This document shows positions 1-9,421 of a DNA stretch of 64,000 nt, piece by piece. The first letter of the stretch is position 1. The number at the start of each line of letters is the position of its first letter. The DNA is taken from positions 4,959,501 to 5,023,500 of the forward strand of contig CP106741.1 in assembly GCA_030323305.1 (NCBI GenBank), in the 5' to 3' direction. The stretch is from Paenibacillus sp. CC-CFT747. GTDB taxonomy: Bacteria > Bacillota > Bacilli > Paenibacillales > NBRC-103111. The position numbers and the translations under genes were made by a program. The notes under the pieces were generated by a model. That model saw only the letters and a program-made list of their open reading frames with translations, ran no database searches and was not told where the DNA came from.

Positions 1-3000
1 CTCATAGTCCGCGTTAGGATCGAGCGCTTCGTCGAAAGACAGTTGGAACCGCAGCGGGCTGATTGGAACGATCTTGTAGGACGGAACGTCCCCTCCGCCA
101 ACCTTGGTAACGAGCACACTGTCCTTGGTAAGTGTCGCTCCGTTCATTTGCTTGTTGAACCGCAGCACGAAGGTCTGTTTTCCAGGAGGATTCCGTTTGT
201 CCGTAACGGTTACGCTGTCCTCCGGAATTAGAACCGGGGGAAAGCGGCATACGGGGATGCCGGGTCGCTGTCGGCCGTCTTCAGGTAATTGCGTACCCAA
301 TCGAATTCCGCCACCGTTCCGTCAATCTTGTTTACATTCATATTGCCGTCAAAAGCCGTGACGACCGTACTCAGAATATTCGGATACTGCCCATTTGTTT
401 TCCCGGTTGGGGCGATATACTTGGAGTAATCCGGCACTTCGTAGCTCACCTTATTGTCGTAAGCCATGTAGAACCGGTTCGGCTCCATGTAACCCGAGAA
501 GTTGTGGAATTCTTTAGCATTATTATCATTGGTGGACCAATTCACTTCCCGGACATTCTTCAGACCGAATTCCGGTGCCGGCTTGGCTTCTCTAATAAAC
601 CACACGTTGTTGCCGACCGTGTCCGGGAGGGTTCCTTCATTCCAGTCAAAATCCGTATTGGAGCCATTGATACTCCAGTAAGAAGTGTGGCTGCCATAAG
701 CATTGGGATATTTATACCTAGCTTCATAAAACCCGTAGTTCTGCCGGTAGGCGGAGGTAATCGAGGCAGACGAATAAGGCGCACCCAACCGGTTATCCAC
801 ATCGGTTCGGAGCCGAACCACTCCGTCTTTCTGCTCTACGTATTCGGACCACCTGCCGGATATGCCGTCAAAACGGATATAATTATCCGCCGACCATTGG
901 CTCCAGTCAAAAGCCGAACCGTTGAACTCATCGGCAAACGTCTTATGCCAGTCAAAACGCAAATCAGGTCCTGCCGACAGAAGCTGTCCGTCAAACCGGT
1001 TCAACATAAGAACGGCCTCTTCTCTCGACAGCTTCAGGGAAGGCTTCAGCGATTGGTCCGGCTCTTCTTTGAGTACTTCCAGTTTCAATAGACGGTAAAA
1101 AGCTTCCTGAAGAGCATAGGTTTCTAGCGAGGAGGAATCCGTCGTATTCTTCGCCAAATAGTCGGCCGGATCATCCGCAAAGAAATTGTCCACGTTCAAG
1201 TATCTTCCCGTATAATCGATGGCGTTGGAAAGAAGGCGTGCGGCAAATTCACGGTCCGCCGGCATGTTTACTCCCAATGCCCGGCCGTTGGTCGATACTC
1301 CGTACAAAAGTCCGGCCTTCTCGGCCGCTCCAATATTTCCTTTGTAGGGAGTTGCCTTCCCTGGGTATCCCCGTAGTCTGCCGCTTCCGGGTCCTCCGGG
1401 AGATTCATCATCCGGGTCAACAGAGCGATCATTTCGGCCCGGGTGATTTTGCGGTCGGGATCGAATTGGTGATTTGTGATTAACCCGTCGGTAATCCCTT
1501 TTACTGCCATGGCATTAATGATTTGCTCCGTTTCTTCGTTGTTCACATCGTCTACCTGGTACTCATCAAAAAACTTATGGGTGGAGGCTAACACTTGTTT
1601 GATGACCGCATGATCCGGAGTTACTTTCTCGTATTTAAAGGCGGTCATTCTAGGCAGGTCTTTGAATGAAACATATTCGTCGACTGTACCGGCCGCGAAA
1701 GGATATGTCCCCAGGTCATACCAGGTTCCCGTAACCAGCTTCTCCTTCGGCACATAAACCGAATCCGTAACGCTATTATGGTGGACGTCCAGATGGAAGC
1801 TGTTTGGAAAGTGAGCCGCGTTCAGGATATAGTAGGAAACTTTGTAGTCTCCGGGTTCCAGAATCATCGGATTCCACTTGAAATCAATATGATACTGGTA
1901 GTTGGCGCCGTCCGGCCCGAACTTGTCTTCAATGTAATAATATTTTCCGTAAGGAAGCTCCAGAGCAAACGAGCTGCCTCGAATGACTGAGCCATCATGT
2001 GGACTAAGTCCAGGCGTTACTTTCGACGCCCGCACTTTCTCTTTCATGGTAATGGTAGGCGCTTCAACGGTTGTCTCCGCTTTATTGGTCGTGACGATGG
2101 TACGGTTGATCGTCACTCCTTCCAATTGCGGTGTCTCAAATTTCACGCTGGAGGCAATCGTTTCTCCCCGGAACCCAGCTTGGTTACTTTGACCTGTTCA
2201 CTGCCGGCTCCCTTGAAATCGAACTCCCCGAGGCGGAACCATCCGCTCTCCAGCTTTTTCTGGTCAAAGACCATCGTTTCTACTTTCGAGTCATGGAAGA
2301 TTTCAACCTGCAAAGAATTGTCTCCGGACTGGGATCGTTCCGGTATGTACGTGAAGACCTCATACTTCCCGGCCTCCAGCTTTCCCGGATTATAGGTGGC
2401 GGAAGCGCCTTTCTCCGAGCTTCGTCTCGGCACGGAGTACTCGTTATCCGAGGCAAGAGAAGAATCCTGCCAGCTGACCGTTTCCCGGTATCCTGCCGGA
2501 AGTACAGCCGTTCGTTCCGCCTCCGTCTGGCTTCGGGTCGTCCGCTCGAGCATAACCTCGTAGGTGACGAGCAAGGTGAGGGTCGGTTTGGAAGCTTCTT
2601 TCGATCCTCTTGTGAATCGTACATACTCTCCAGGGCTTCCATCAAAATAATAATCGCCAATCTCGTACCAGCCGTCTTGCCCGGCATTCATATCAAATGT
2701 AAGAGTTTCGGATTTTCCGTTATGATAGATCGTAACCACCGCTTGATCATCCGCATCCACACCGGCATATTTGTACACCTTCAGTTTCGTCATTCCTCTA
2801 GGTGTAGACGAATTGTACTGGTAGTATTCTCCCGGTACGGTAGACTTTTTGAGTCCCTGCTCTTTGTTAGGAAGGGTGGCGTTAGTCCAATTGGCACTGG
2901 TTTTGTAACTTATCACGACGGACTGCGGTTTGGTTCCCTGTGGAGGTCCATACACGAACCGGGTGACGGTGTTTTTAAGCCCGGCTGCTTGGTAAGGGTG

Positions 3001-3404
3001 TCAGCCGGAATCAAATTGGTTTTGGGGTTGGATACCTGGTATACGGAGCCGGCAATCCGCGCGTTAAGACCCGACTTGAAAAAGGCGATTGCGGCATTCA
3101 AATCAGCGGTTGAGGCATCCACCGCCTCCGTTGTTGGACTGGGGCTGTTCAGAACCGAACGGGCGCTGTCTATTCTTTCCTGCAGCCTGATTCGTGACCC
3201 GGGCGCGTACTGCCCTTCTGACGATCCTTCCTCAACACCCGGCAGCAAGGAGGCTGCCTCGTTAAGGATCTTTACAAGCTCCGACTTGTCTGCTGCAGCA
3301 GCCGCCTCGGTGACAATCCCTCCGTAAGCGGCAGGTGATGCAGTGAACAGCAGGTTTCCCGCCAGGCAAACGGGTAATACGATACTCCAGACTTTCTTCT
3401 TCAT
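1..3404 (-). CDS. SLH-anchored secreted protein with golvesin-like repeats and a GH16-like domain (frameshifted; 3' end outside window)
   Basis: Secreted, probably cell-wall-attached protein of more than 1,130 residues running off the left edge. In order: a signal peptide (first ~27 residues), a FIVAR-like helical segment (~40-115), three golvesin-type beta-sandwich repeats (~150-590), SLH repeats (~625-800, with an ITRAEMIALLTRMM motif), a GH16-like concanavalin fold (~815-1055, with YGFYEARYKYPNAYGSHTSYW) and the start of an SbsA-type Ig-like domain. I cannot find the GH16 ExDxxE catalytic motif, so it may bind rather than cleave glycan. Four single-base losses break it: in an A-run near 2975, near 2161, near 1360, and in a C-run near 240. 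After restoring one base at each, the family alignment continues. AGGAG lies upstream of the ATG. SLH domains normally bind pyruvylated wall polymer (family knowledge); the substrate is unknown. Confidence 0.8.
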
Positions 3405-3472
3405 ATCATTCTCCTTTTGTACAAAGTAATAGGGCGATTTGGCTAAGAGATTCAGACCGTGAGCCAGTGAAT

Positions 3473-3486
3473 TTGCAGCGCTTACA
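3473..3486 (-). promoter_or_regulatory. cre-like sequence upstream of the SLH/GH16-like gene
   Basis: On the minus strand TGTAAGCGCT matches the left part of the Bacillales cre consensus exactly, but three of the last four positions deviate (11 of 14 overall). It lies about 70-80 nt upstream of the start codon. This is a weak candidate for CcpA control. Confidence 0.25.
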
Positions 3487-3670
3487 AAACCCGTCTGATC
3501 TTCGTTGTTCCTATAGGCATCCCTCCTTTCCCGTATTTCAAAGCGGCGTGGCGCTGCTTGTTTTCCTGCTGACCTATTGGTCTCTTTACTAATCTAAAGG
3601 GTTTGCTTTCGCAGGTACATGCAGAAGATTACGATTTTATATACAAATTTTCACTATCCATAGAAAACGA

Positions 3671-3704
3671 CAGCAGGAGAGGGGAACGCCCGCCTCTCCT
3701 GCTG
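3671..3704 (-). terminator. Rho-independent terminator after the sugar-binding lipoprotein gene
   Basis: A perfect 12-bp stem (3671-3682 with 3693-3704) and a 10-nt loop lie 8 nt downstream of the stop codon, followed on the minus strand by a T-rich tail. It separates the lipoprotein gene from the SLH/GH16-like gene. The rest of 3405-3670 shows no gene. Confidence 0.8.
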
Positions 3705-3711
3705 CATTTTC

Positions 3712-5301
3712 TTATTTCAATACGCCGGCATCCTTCAATTGCTTGGCTGCATACTCTTTGTATTTGGCATACTCGAACTTGGTCTCCAACGTCTTGACGT
3801 AATTGTCCCAATTCGACAGAGGCTCTTTGCCCATCATGAATTTCAACAGTGACTCATTTACATATTTGATGCGGTCGCTATATAAGGTATCATTCGGGTC
3901 CGGCACAATAAACGGATTAACCGGATTGGGTCGGATGTACTGCAGGTTGATCTTATGAAAATCAGACGTTTTCGGATTCATGAAGTTGAAATAGAGAGCG
4001 TCATCCGCTCCTCTTGACAGAGCGTAGTTGGAAGTCCAAATATACTTGTTCATCAGCTCTCTATTGTTTAGGTTGTCGGTAAGGCGTTGGATTTTGCCAT
4101 CCGCCAAGTCCCAATGAATTCCTTTTATCCCGTAATTGGCCCAGGGATAAAAGTCCTTGTCCGTGTACCAGTACTGCAGCAGGGCCAAAATGCGTTTTAC
4201 CTTATCGGGATCCTTAGCAGCCGTCTTGGAGATCGCCCAGGAGTTGTTCTGAAAGGACTTTAAGCCGACCGTTTGATCTCCATGGGGTCCTTTCACCGGC
4301 GGAAAGACGATCCAGTCCGGAATTTCTCCGGAAACCTCCTTCATGGCCTGCTGGGTGTTCGTTTCCATTCGTCTCCAGTCATTGATGAGGATGCCGACTT
4401 TCCCGCTGTACATTTTCTTATCATTGGCCGTACCGTCATTGATCGTGACCCAGTCGGGATCGACTACCTTGGCGTCCAGCATGGTTTTGATATAGGCAAG
4501 GGCCTCCTGCATTCTGGGGTCCGTGTTGTCGAAGGTGAGTTTCCCGTTCACCATGTCGACGACGTTCGGATTAACTCCGAACATCCAGAAAATCATTCCC
4601 CAGGCTCCCGACACGTTGCCATCTTTACCAATTCCCGCGACGAAGCCATAGGTATCATTCTTGCCGTTTCCATCCGGATCGTTAAAAGTGAACGCTTTCA
4701 TTACAGTAAAAAGCTCATCCGGATTAGTCGGAGCCTTTAAGCCGAGCTTCGTCAGCCAGTCGTTTCGGATCCACCAGCTGGAGATGCCGTTAACGAACTC
4801 ATAGCCGGGCGTCCCGATCGTCTTCCCCTTATATTTCATAGCTTCCCATTCTTCCGGTTTAAAGCGGCTTTGCAAGGCCGGGTAATCCTTGATGTAGCTG
4901 TCAAGGTCAGCCAAAATTCCTTGTTCGTAGTATTGGACGGCCGTTCCCCGATCCGGCATGAAGATCATATCCGGGATATCCCCCGATGCGATCATCGTAT
5001 TGAGCTTAGTCACCTTCTGATCAGCAGGCGGAATGATCATGTTGAAATCCACATTCACCGCCTTCTCCATCATTTGACGGATAGGGTCTTCCTCGCGAGC
5101 CGGCATGGGTACCTCGGGATGATAAGCGGCTGTATGGTAAGCTGTAATTTTCATCTGCTTGCCAAAGCCGCCTTCATTCCCTCCATTACCAGCTGAGGTG
5201 GCAGACGGGCTTTTGGTCTCAGGGCTTCCGCAGGCGCTTAACAACAGGCTGCCCGCCATAACAGCGGCCAGAGAACCCATGATCTTTCCTTTAGCTTTCA
5301 T
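3712..5301 (-). CDS. Extracellular solute-binding lipoprotein of a carbohydrate ABC importer (LplA/YtcQ type)
   Basis: A 529-residue substrate-binding protein. The N-terminus has a lipoprotein signal peptide with lipobox LLSAC at ~20-24, then a low-complexity Gly/Asn/Ser linker. The mature part has hallmarks of the large oligosaccharide-binding family (KLNTMIASGDIPDMIF; FNDPDGNGKNDTYGF, an EF-hand-like calcium loop). Length is normal. AGGAGAGG precedes the ATG at proper spacing. No permease genes lie next to it in this window; partners may be elsewhere. Its position among GH43-, GH2-, GH29- and GH16-type genes suggests it captures the oligosaccharides they release (inference). It is flanked by terminators, so probably transcribed alone. 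The frame is intact. Confidence 0.88.
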   Translation of the reverse strand: MKAKGKIMGSLAAVMAGSLLLSACGSPETKSPSATSAGNGGNEGGFGKQMKITAYHTAAYHPEVPMPAREEDPIRQMMEKAVNVDFNMIIPPADQKVTKLNTMIASGDIPDMIFMPDRGTAVQYYEQGILADLDSYIKDYPALQSRFKPEEWEAMKYKGKTIGTPGYEFVNGISSWWIRNDWLTKLGLKAPTNPDELFTVMKAFTFNDPDGNGKNDTYGFVAGIGKDGNVSGAWGMIFWMFGVNPNVVDMVNGKLTFDNTDPRMQEALAYIKTMLDAKVVDPDWVTINDGTANDKKMYSGKVGILINDWRRMETNTQQAMKEVSGEIPDWIVFPPVKGPHGDQTVGLKSFQNNSWAISKTAAKDPDKVKRILALLQYWYTDKDFYPWANYGIKGIHWDLADGKIQRLTDNLNNRELMNKYIWTSNYALSRGADDALYFNFMNPKTSDFHKINLQYIRPNPVNPFIVPDPNDTLYSDRIKYVNESLLKFMMGKEPLSNWDNYVKTLETKFEYAKYKEYAAKQLKDAGVLK

Positions 5302-5498
5302 TTGACCTCTCCTTTTGGTGCATGATTTTATTATCCTTTATGCTCCTATCCTATCGGGTTTCCTTCGATCCTCTTTCCATAAAATTAAGCAATAAGTCCA
5401 AAATTTTAAGGATACTAGACCAAGTGCTGCGTCCGCTGTAAAGAAAGACGCGTTTGCCCCAACCATCCATACCAGTTATTTACGCTGGCCTTTCCTAC

Positions 5499-5530
5499 AA
5501 AAAAACCGCTCTCCCCTGGGGGAAGGGCGG
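5499..5530 (-). terminator. Terminator after the GH43/GH117-like gene
   Basis: GC-rich imperfect hairpin (CCGC-rich arm 5520-5530 with 5506-5516) followed on the minus strand by seven or more T residues, about 50 nt past the repaired stop at 5578. The remaining sequence from 5302 to 5498 holds no recognisable gene. Confidence 0.75.
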
Positions 5531-5577
5531 CTGCTGATAAACTTCATCCCGGCAGAATGCCGCCGGAAGGATAGGAA

Positions 5578-6587
5578 CTAACCACGAACAAGCGGTATGT
5601 GGATGTTAAAGGAATCCTCCCGGTCTGGGTCATTCAGGCGGGCTGCCGCACAGAACAGGACGGCCGGCTTGCCGTTTTCAAGCCAAAGCTGCGGCCGTTC
5701 GAGCGCATCCAACCGCTCCACCTCTCCATCTTCCCAGATTACTTCGCGGTCAAAGGCAAAGGGGTTGGCTGCCGGTCCCCAATTTATTCCATCGCTGGAC
5801 TCAAAAAGCGCGACGGTTGCTTTCCCCTTTTGGTGAAATATCCTTGAAAATCTTTGACCAGTGCATAGAACCGGCCATCTTGAACCCAGATAAACGGATC
5901 CTCGACAGACCAGCCTTCCTCGGGATTCACCATGATCGGCTCCGGCATCTTTTCGAATGGCCCTGCCGGGTCGTCGGCAACGGCAACTCCGCAGATGACT
6001 CCCCCGCCCTTTGGCATCGGGCCGTCCCCGACCGCCTTGTACACCATGTAGATACGGCCATCGGGCCCTTGGGCTACACTCGGATTGTTTGTGGCCAAGT
6101 GATCGAATGACCCCGGCGTAACGTCAACGCAAGGCTTGTCAAACCGCTGCCACGGTCCTGCGGGATGGTCCGCCACGGCCACTCCGACTCTCTGATTGTT
6201 CCGGTATTCCCACCATTCGGGATCGTTCATGGTCGGCTTGGTCTGGTAACTAGCGGGTCCCTTGGTTCCCATATAATACATATAATACTTTCCGTTTATC
6301 GGAACGACCGTAGGATTGTGAATAGTCGCTGCATCCCAGTTGCCGCCGCCGCTGCCGGCTAGGGCCATTCCCTCGTACGTATAGGGACCAAGCGGATGGT
6401 CCGCAACCGCGTAAGCCACTTCGGAACATGTCACCCAGGCATAATGTCCCTTAGCCTTTGGCCACCTCGAGAAAAACAAATAGTACTTTCCGTCGTGCTC
6501 CACCATGCTTCCGCACCATACCAAATAATCGTCCATACGAAAAACCGCGGTTCGGGGAACCGGCTTCATCATTCCGTTAAAATCCAT
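5578..6587 (-). CDS. Five-bladed beta-propeller glycoside hydrolase, GH43/GH117-like (one frameshift)
   Basis: A cytoplasmic (no signal peptide) protein of about 336 residues with repeated propeller blades of the pattern GKYYLFFSRW, GKYYMYYMGT and GRIYMVYKAV, each followed by VAVADHPAGP-type strands, typical of GH43-like and GH117-like exo-acting hydrolases. Acidic residues that could be catalytic are in WDAATIHNP and VEDPFIW, but I cannot assign the triad or substrate. The start is the ATG at 6587, with AGGAGG 9-10 nt upstream; an upstream in-frame extension has no ribosome site. A missing A in the AAA run near 5827 truncates the protein, and one added base continues it as GKATVALFESSDGINWGPA down to the stop at 5578. 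Confidence 0.72.
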
Positions 6588-6904
6588 TGGTAGGACCTCC
6601 TTGTTCTCTGAACGTTCTGTCTGTTCATCATACTGGCAGAAGGAGGCCAGGATTATCACGATTTTAAGTGATTATTCCACGATTTTAAGATGATGGCACA
6701 TGGGGAGGCCATCGCTTCCCTAAGTGATTTCCACCTTCGATAAATACCATGTGTATCCCTTATCATTATTTCCCTGATAGAACCGAATGGTATAAGAAAC
6801 TGTCAAAAGCCTTAGTACCAACAAAGGGCAATAAAAAGGAAGCCGGGAGAAAAGGCTCTCCTGGCTTCTGTCTATTCCTCGATGTTATTCGTCTGTAACT
6901 CCAC
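6588..6904. other. Intergenic region with a minus-strand terminator
   Basis: No gene seen. Positions 6833-6867 hold a hairpin (arms 6840-6849 and 6858-6867) followed on the minus strand by a T-run, which ends transcription of the PhyH-HEAT gene. The remainder should contain the promoter of the GH43/GH117-like gene, but I cannot place it confidently. Confidence 0.5.
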
Positions 6905-8371
6905 TCAGAACGTACTGGCCTTGCTGGTATCCGGACACCATCGGGAGGTACGATAATAACGGATCAGCACCTCAACGGCTTTATTCGTCCGCAGTTGAGT
7001 AAGAGCTTCCGAAGCATAGGCCCGGACATATCGGTCCCTGCTGGTCAGAGCCTGCTCCAACCCGCGGATTACGCTTGCCTCATCCCCGTACTTTCCTATC
7101 CTTAGCAGGGATAATGCTGCCGTATAGCCGACTTTGTTGATAATGTACTTCTGTTGACCGACGTACCTATCTCCTGAATTCAATGCCACCTCATCCGCTT
7201 CCTGCTCCACGGAGCGCCGCAGGATCTCCGTCACCGCTGGAACACTTAGGTTATAGGGCTCACCGATCATTCCCAGCGCCTCGACCGCATTTCGCCCTAC
7301 CCATTCGCTTTCATCCTCCAGACAGGCAACCAGGGAAGGCACCGCCTCCCGCGCAGAAGGTCCCATCATGCCAAGAACGAAGCAGGCAAGCCCTCTGCAG
7401 AAATCATCCGGATGGCTCAATAAGGGCTGAACAAAGGGAAGCGCCTGCGTACCGGCCGGCTGCAAGCCGTAGCTCGCGCGTTCCGCTACCTGTTTACTTC
7501 CGTTTCCAAGATGCTTCACCAGCTCCTCCACCCCGCTGCTTCCCATTCGGCCAAGGGCATAGGCGGCATTCAAAGCTTCTATCTCGGATGAACTTCCCAG
7601 AACGTTTCCAAGCTCCTCCACCTGTCCAGCCGTCCAATCGGAAGAGCGGACTCCGGAGTCCTGATCCCCACGCAGCCAATCCCACACATCCTTCCACAAC
7701 TCGGGATGCTGAGCCGGCACTCCGTTCGGGACCTTCATTACCGGATTTCGGTGATCCCAGCTGGGGCGGTCCGGTGCTTTCAAGCGCACGAATTGAAATT
7801 TCAACATATAGCGGTCGAGCTCGGATACGTTAAGGGTTGCTTTGTGCCATAGGTCAAAATGCACCAGGACCATCGTTCCGGCCTTTCCTGTCGGGAGCAG
7901 GGTTTCTCCCTTGTCTCCCAGAAACTTCTCGTAATACTGGGTTCCCGGCATAATAGCCGTTGGGCCGAGCTCTTCTGTGATGTCCTGGGTGTAATAGAAA
8001 AGAATCGCCCACCAGGGACGATGGCTGCGCAGGGACGACCAATACCCGTCCTTGTGCCACTGTCCGCCTCCCGGTGTGGGATTGCCCGGCCGGTTGTAAT
8101 GGCAGTGCCGATGAGGATGCATGTAGTAATCTTCGCCAAGTATACTGGTCAGCGCTCCCCGGACGACAGGAGTCTCGAAGAATTGTTGAATCTCCGGCAC
8201 CCGGGGCAGGATATTATTCCCGGGGTTCCCCTCTTCGTGAATTACTTTATAAATCTTATCCCTTACCTTCTTATGAAGCTGCTCGGGAAGATCATTTTTA
8301 AGCACCAGGTATCCCTTTGTAATAAACTGGGCCATTTGTTCATCCGTCAACAAATCCATTCTCTCCGTCAT
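6905..8371 (-). CDS. PhyH-family Fe(II)/2-oxoglutarate dioxygenase fused to HEAT repeats
   Basis: A 488-residue protein. Residues ~5-215 form a phytanoyl-CoA dioxygenase-like domain with the metal ligands visible: HxD in QWHKDGYW (~105) and the distal His in FDLWHKAT (~174). Residues ~260-480 are HEAT/PBS-lyase-like alpha-helical repeats (for example ALNAAYALGRMGSSGVEEL, GRNAVEALGMIG, VRAYASEALTQLR). The first domain hydroxylates small molecules in known members; the repeats suggest a protein partner or an added binding surface. AGGGAG lies ~10 nt upstream of the ATG. It is divergent from an AraC gene at 8499 that probably controls it. The oxygenase-HEAT fusion inside a glycan locus is unusual; substrate unknown. 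Confidence 0.85.
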   Translation of the reverse strand: MTERMDLLTDEQMAQFITKGYLVLKNDLPEQLHKKVRDKIYKVIHEEGNPGNNILPRVPEIQQFFETPVVRGALTSILGEDYYMHPHRHCHYNRPGNPTPGGGQWHKDGYWSSLRSHRPWWAILFYYTQDITEELGPTAIMPGTQYYEKFLGDKGETLLPTGKAGTMVLVHFDLWHKATLNVSELDRYMLKFQFVRLKAPDRPSWDHRNPVMKVPNGVPAQHPELWKDVWDWLRGDQDSGVRSSDWTAGQVEELGNVLGSSSEIEALNAAYALGRMGSSGVEELVKHLGNGSKQVAERASYGLQPAGTQALPFVQPLLSHPDDFCRGLACFVLGMMGPSAREAVPSLVACLEDESEWVGRNAVEALGMIGEPYNLSVPAVTEILRRSVEQEADEVALNSGDRYVGQQKYIINKVGYTAALSLLRIGKYGDEASVIRGLEQALTSRDRYVRAYASEALTQLRTNKAVEVLIRYYRTSRWCPDTSKASTF

Positions 8372-8428
8372 CCCTCTTTCACTCCCTAGCGGCTAGATTT
8401 AATAACCCTATTGTAGTAAAAGAACCTC

Positions 8429-8446
8429 ATTCTGTATTTGCAGAAT
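8429..8446. promoter_or_regulatory. Small inverted repeat in the AraC/PhyH divergent promoter region
   Basis: ATTCTG and CAGAAT arms are separated by 6 nt in the 127-bp gap between the divergent PhyH and AraC genes. The placement suits a regulator site, possibly for the neighbouring AraC protein. AraC proteins more often bind direct repeats, so this is tentative. Confidence 0.3.
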
Positions 8447-8498
8447 CGGTATATTTTTATACAATAGTCCTATCAATCTTTGAAGATGAGGTAAGAGC

Positions 8499-9362
8499 AT
8501 GAAAATAGCGGAGCTTCATCCCTACGTTCATTATGCAACCCGTTTTCCTTTTGCTCCTGGTCAAGCAAGCCGTTCCAGAATGTGCTATTCCTCCTCCCTC
8601 TATTTAATAAGTGAAGGCAAGGGTAGGCTTACCACATGCGGGCGAACCTATGAAACTTATCCAGGAGCCCTGGTGTATATTCCCGCCGGACAGCCGCACG
8701 ATTGGATTGCCGAACCGGAGGACCCGATGGTGCATGTATGCTGCTATTTCGATTGGGCCCACCATATTCCCCTCCAAGCACAGCACGATCATCCGCACAT
8801 CATTTGCTATGACCTTTCCAAACTGAACCCCGCCCTCGTCGGCCCGGCTTTTCCCTACTCCATTCCGGAGTATATTCAGGTGGATAAAGTATGGCAGTGG
8901 GTCGAACGCTTCGAGCTATTCTATACGCCTAATGAATTTCCTGACGACCGGACCTATTTCCGTCATTTGAAGGTGCAGAGCCAGTTTCAGGACTTTATCG
9001 GTCATTTCCTATCTTTCGTGCTAAAGGATGAGCATATCCCGGACCCGCGCATTGTCAGGCTGTTGGAAGAAATGGACCAGGATCTGGTCCACGGCCAAGT
9101 CCTCCCCTTGGAAGAATACTACCGAAAATGCCGGCTCAGCCGCGGGTATTTCTTCTCTCTGTTCAAGGAGACGACTGGATTGTCTCCTATCCAGTATGTC
9201 AACCGCTACCGGATCAACCGGGCGAAGGAGGAGCTCCAAGGTTCAGGTCTAAGCATTACGGAGATTGCCGAGAAGTATCAATTTTCCTCCATCCATTATT
9301 TCTCCAAGCTGTTCCGTCAGCTGACCGGCATGACGCCGAGTGAATACCGGGAAAGAACGTAA
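8499..9362 (+). CDS. AraC family transcriptional regulator with cupin sensor domain
   Basis: A 287-residue regulator. The N-terminal half is an AraC-type cupin (LISEGKGRLTTCGRTYETYPG, YIPAGQPHDW), the usual sugar-sensing domain. The C-terminal ~100 residues hold two helix-turn-helix motifs (LPLEEYYRKCRLSRGYFFSLFK and SITEIAEKYQFSSIHYFSKLF), ending in the conserved GMTPSEYR. GAGG lies upstream of the ATG. It is divergent from the PhyH-HEAT gene and convergent with the large GH16 gene, so it is the likely local activator of this glycan cluster (inference). Intact frame, normal length. Confidence 0.9.
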   Translation: MKIAELHPYVHYATRFPFAPGQASRSRMCYSSSLYLISEGKGRLTTCGRTYETYPGALVYIPAGQPHDWIAEPEDPMVHVCCYFDWAHHIPLQAQHDHPHIICYDLSKLNPALVGPAFPYSIPEYIQVDKVWQWVERFELFYTPNEFPDDRTYFRHLKVQSQFQDFIGHFLSFVLKDEHIPDPRIVRLLEEMDQDLVHGQVLPLEEYYRKCRLSRGYFFSLFKETTGLSPIQYVNRYRINRAKEELQGSGLSITEIAEKYQFSSIHYFSKLFRQLTGMTPSEYRERT

Positions 9363-9377
9363 CCTTACCATACAAAG

Positions 9378-9411
9378 GGAGGGATCGGGCACCGTATGCC
9401 CTGACCCCTCC
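9378..9411. terminator. Hairpin between convergent AraC and GH16 genes
   Basis: Imperfect GC-rich stem (9378-9391 with 9397-9411) in the 59-bp gap between convergent genes. It lacks a strong T-run on either strand, so it is probably a bidirectional terminator of modest strength. Confidence 0.5.
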
Positions 9412-9421
9412 GAATGAACGA

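Noticed and set aside
2131-3327. Long plus-strand open frame (398 codons) opposite the SLH/GH16-like gene
   Set aside because: No ribosome site or domain; the composition is that of an antisense shadow, and the minus strand carries clear domains.
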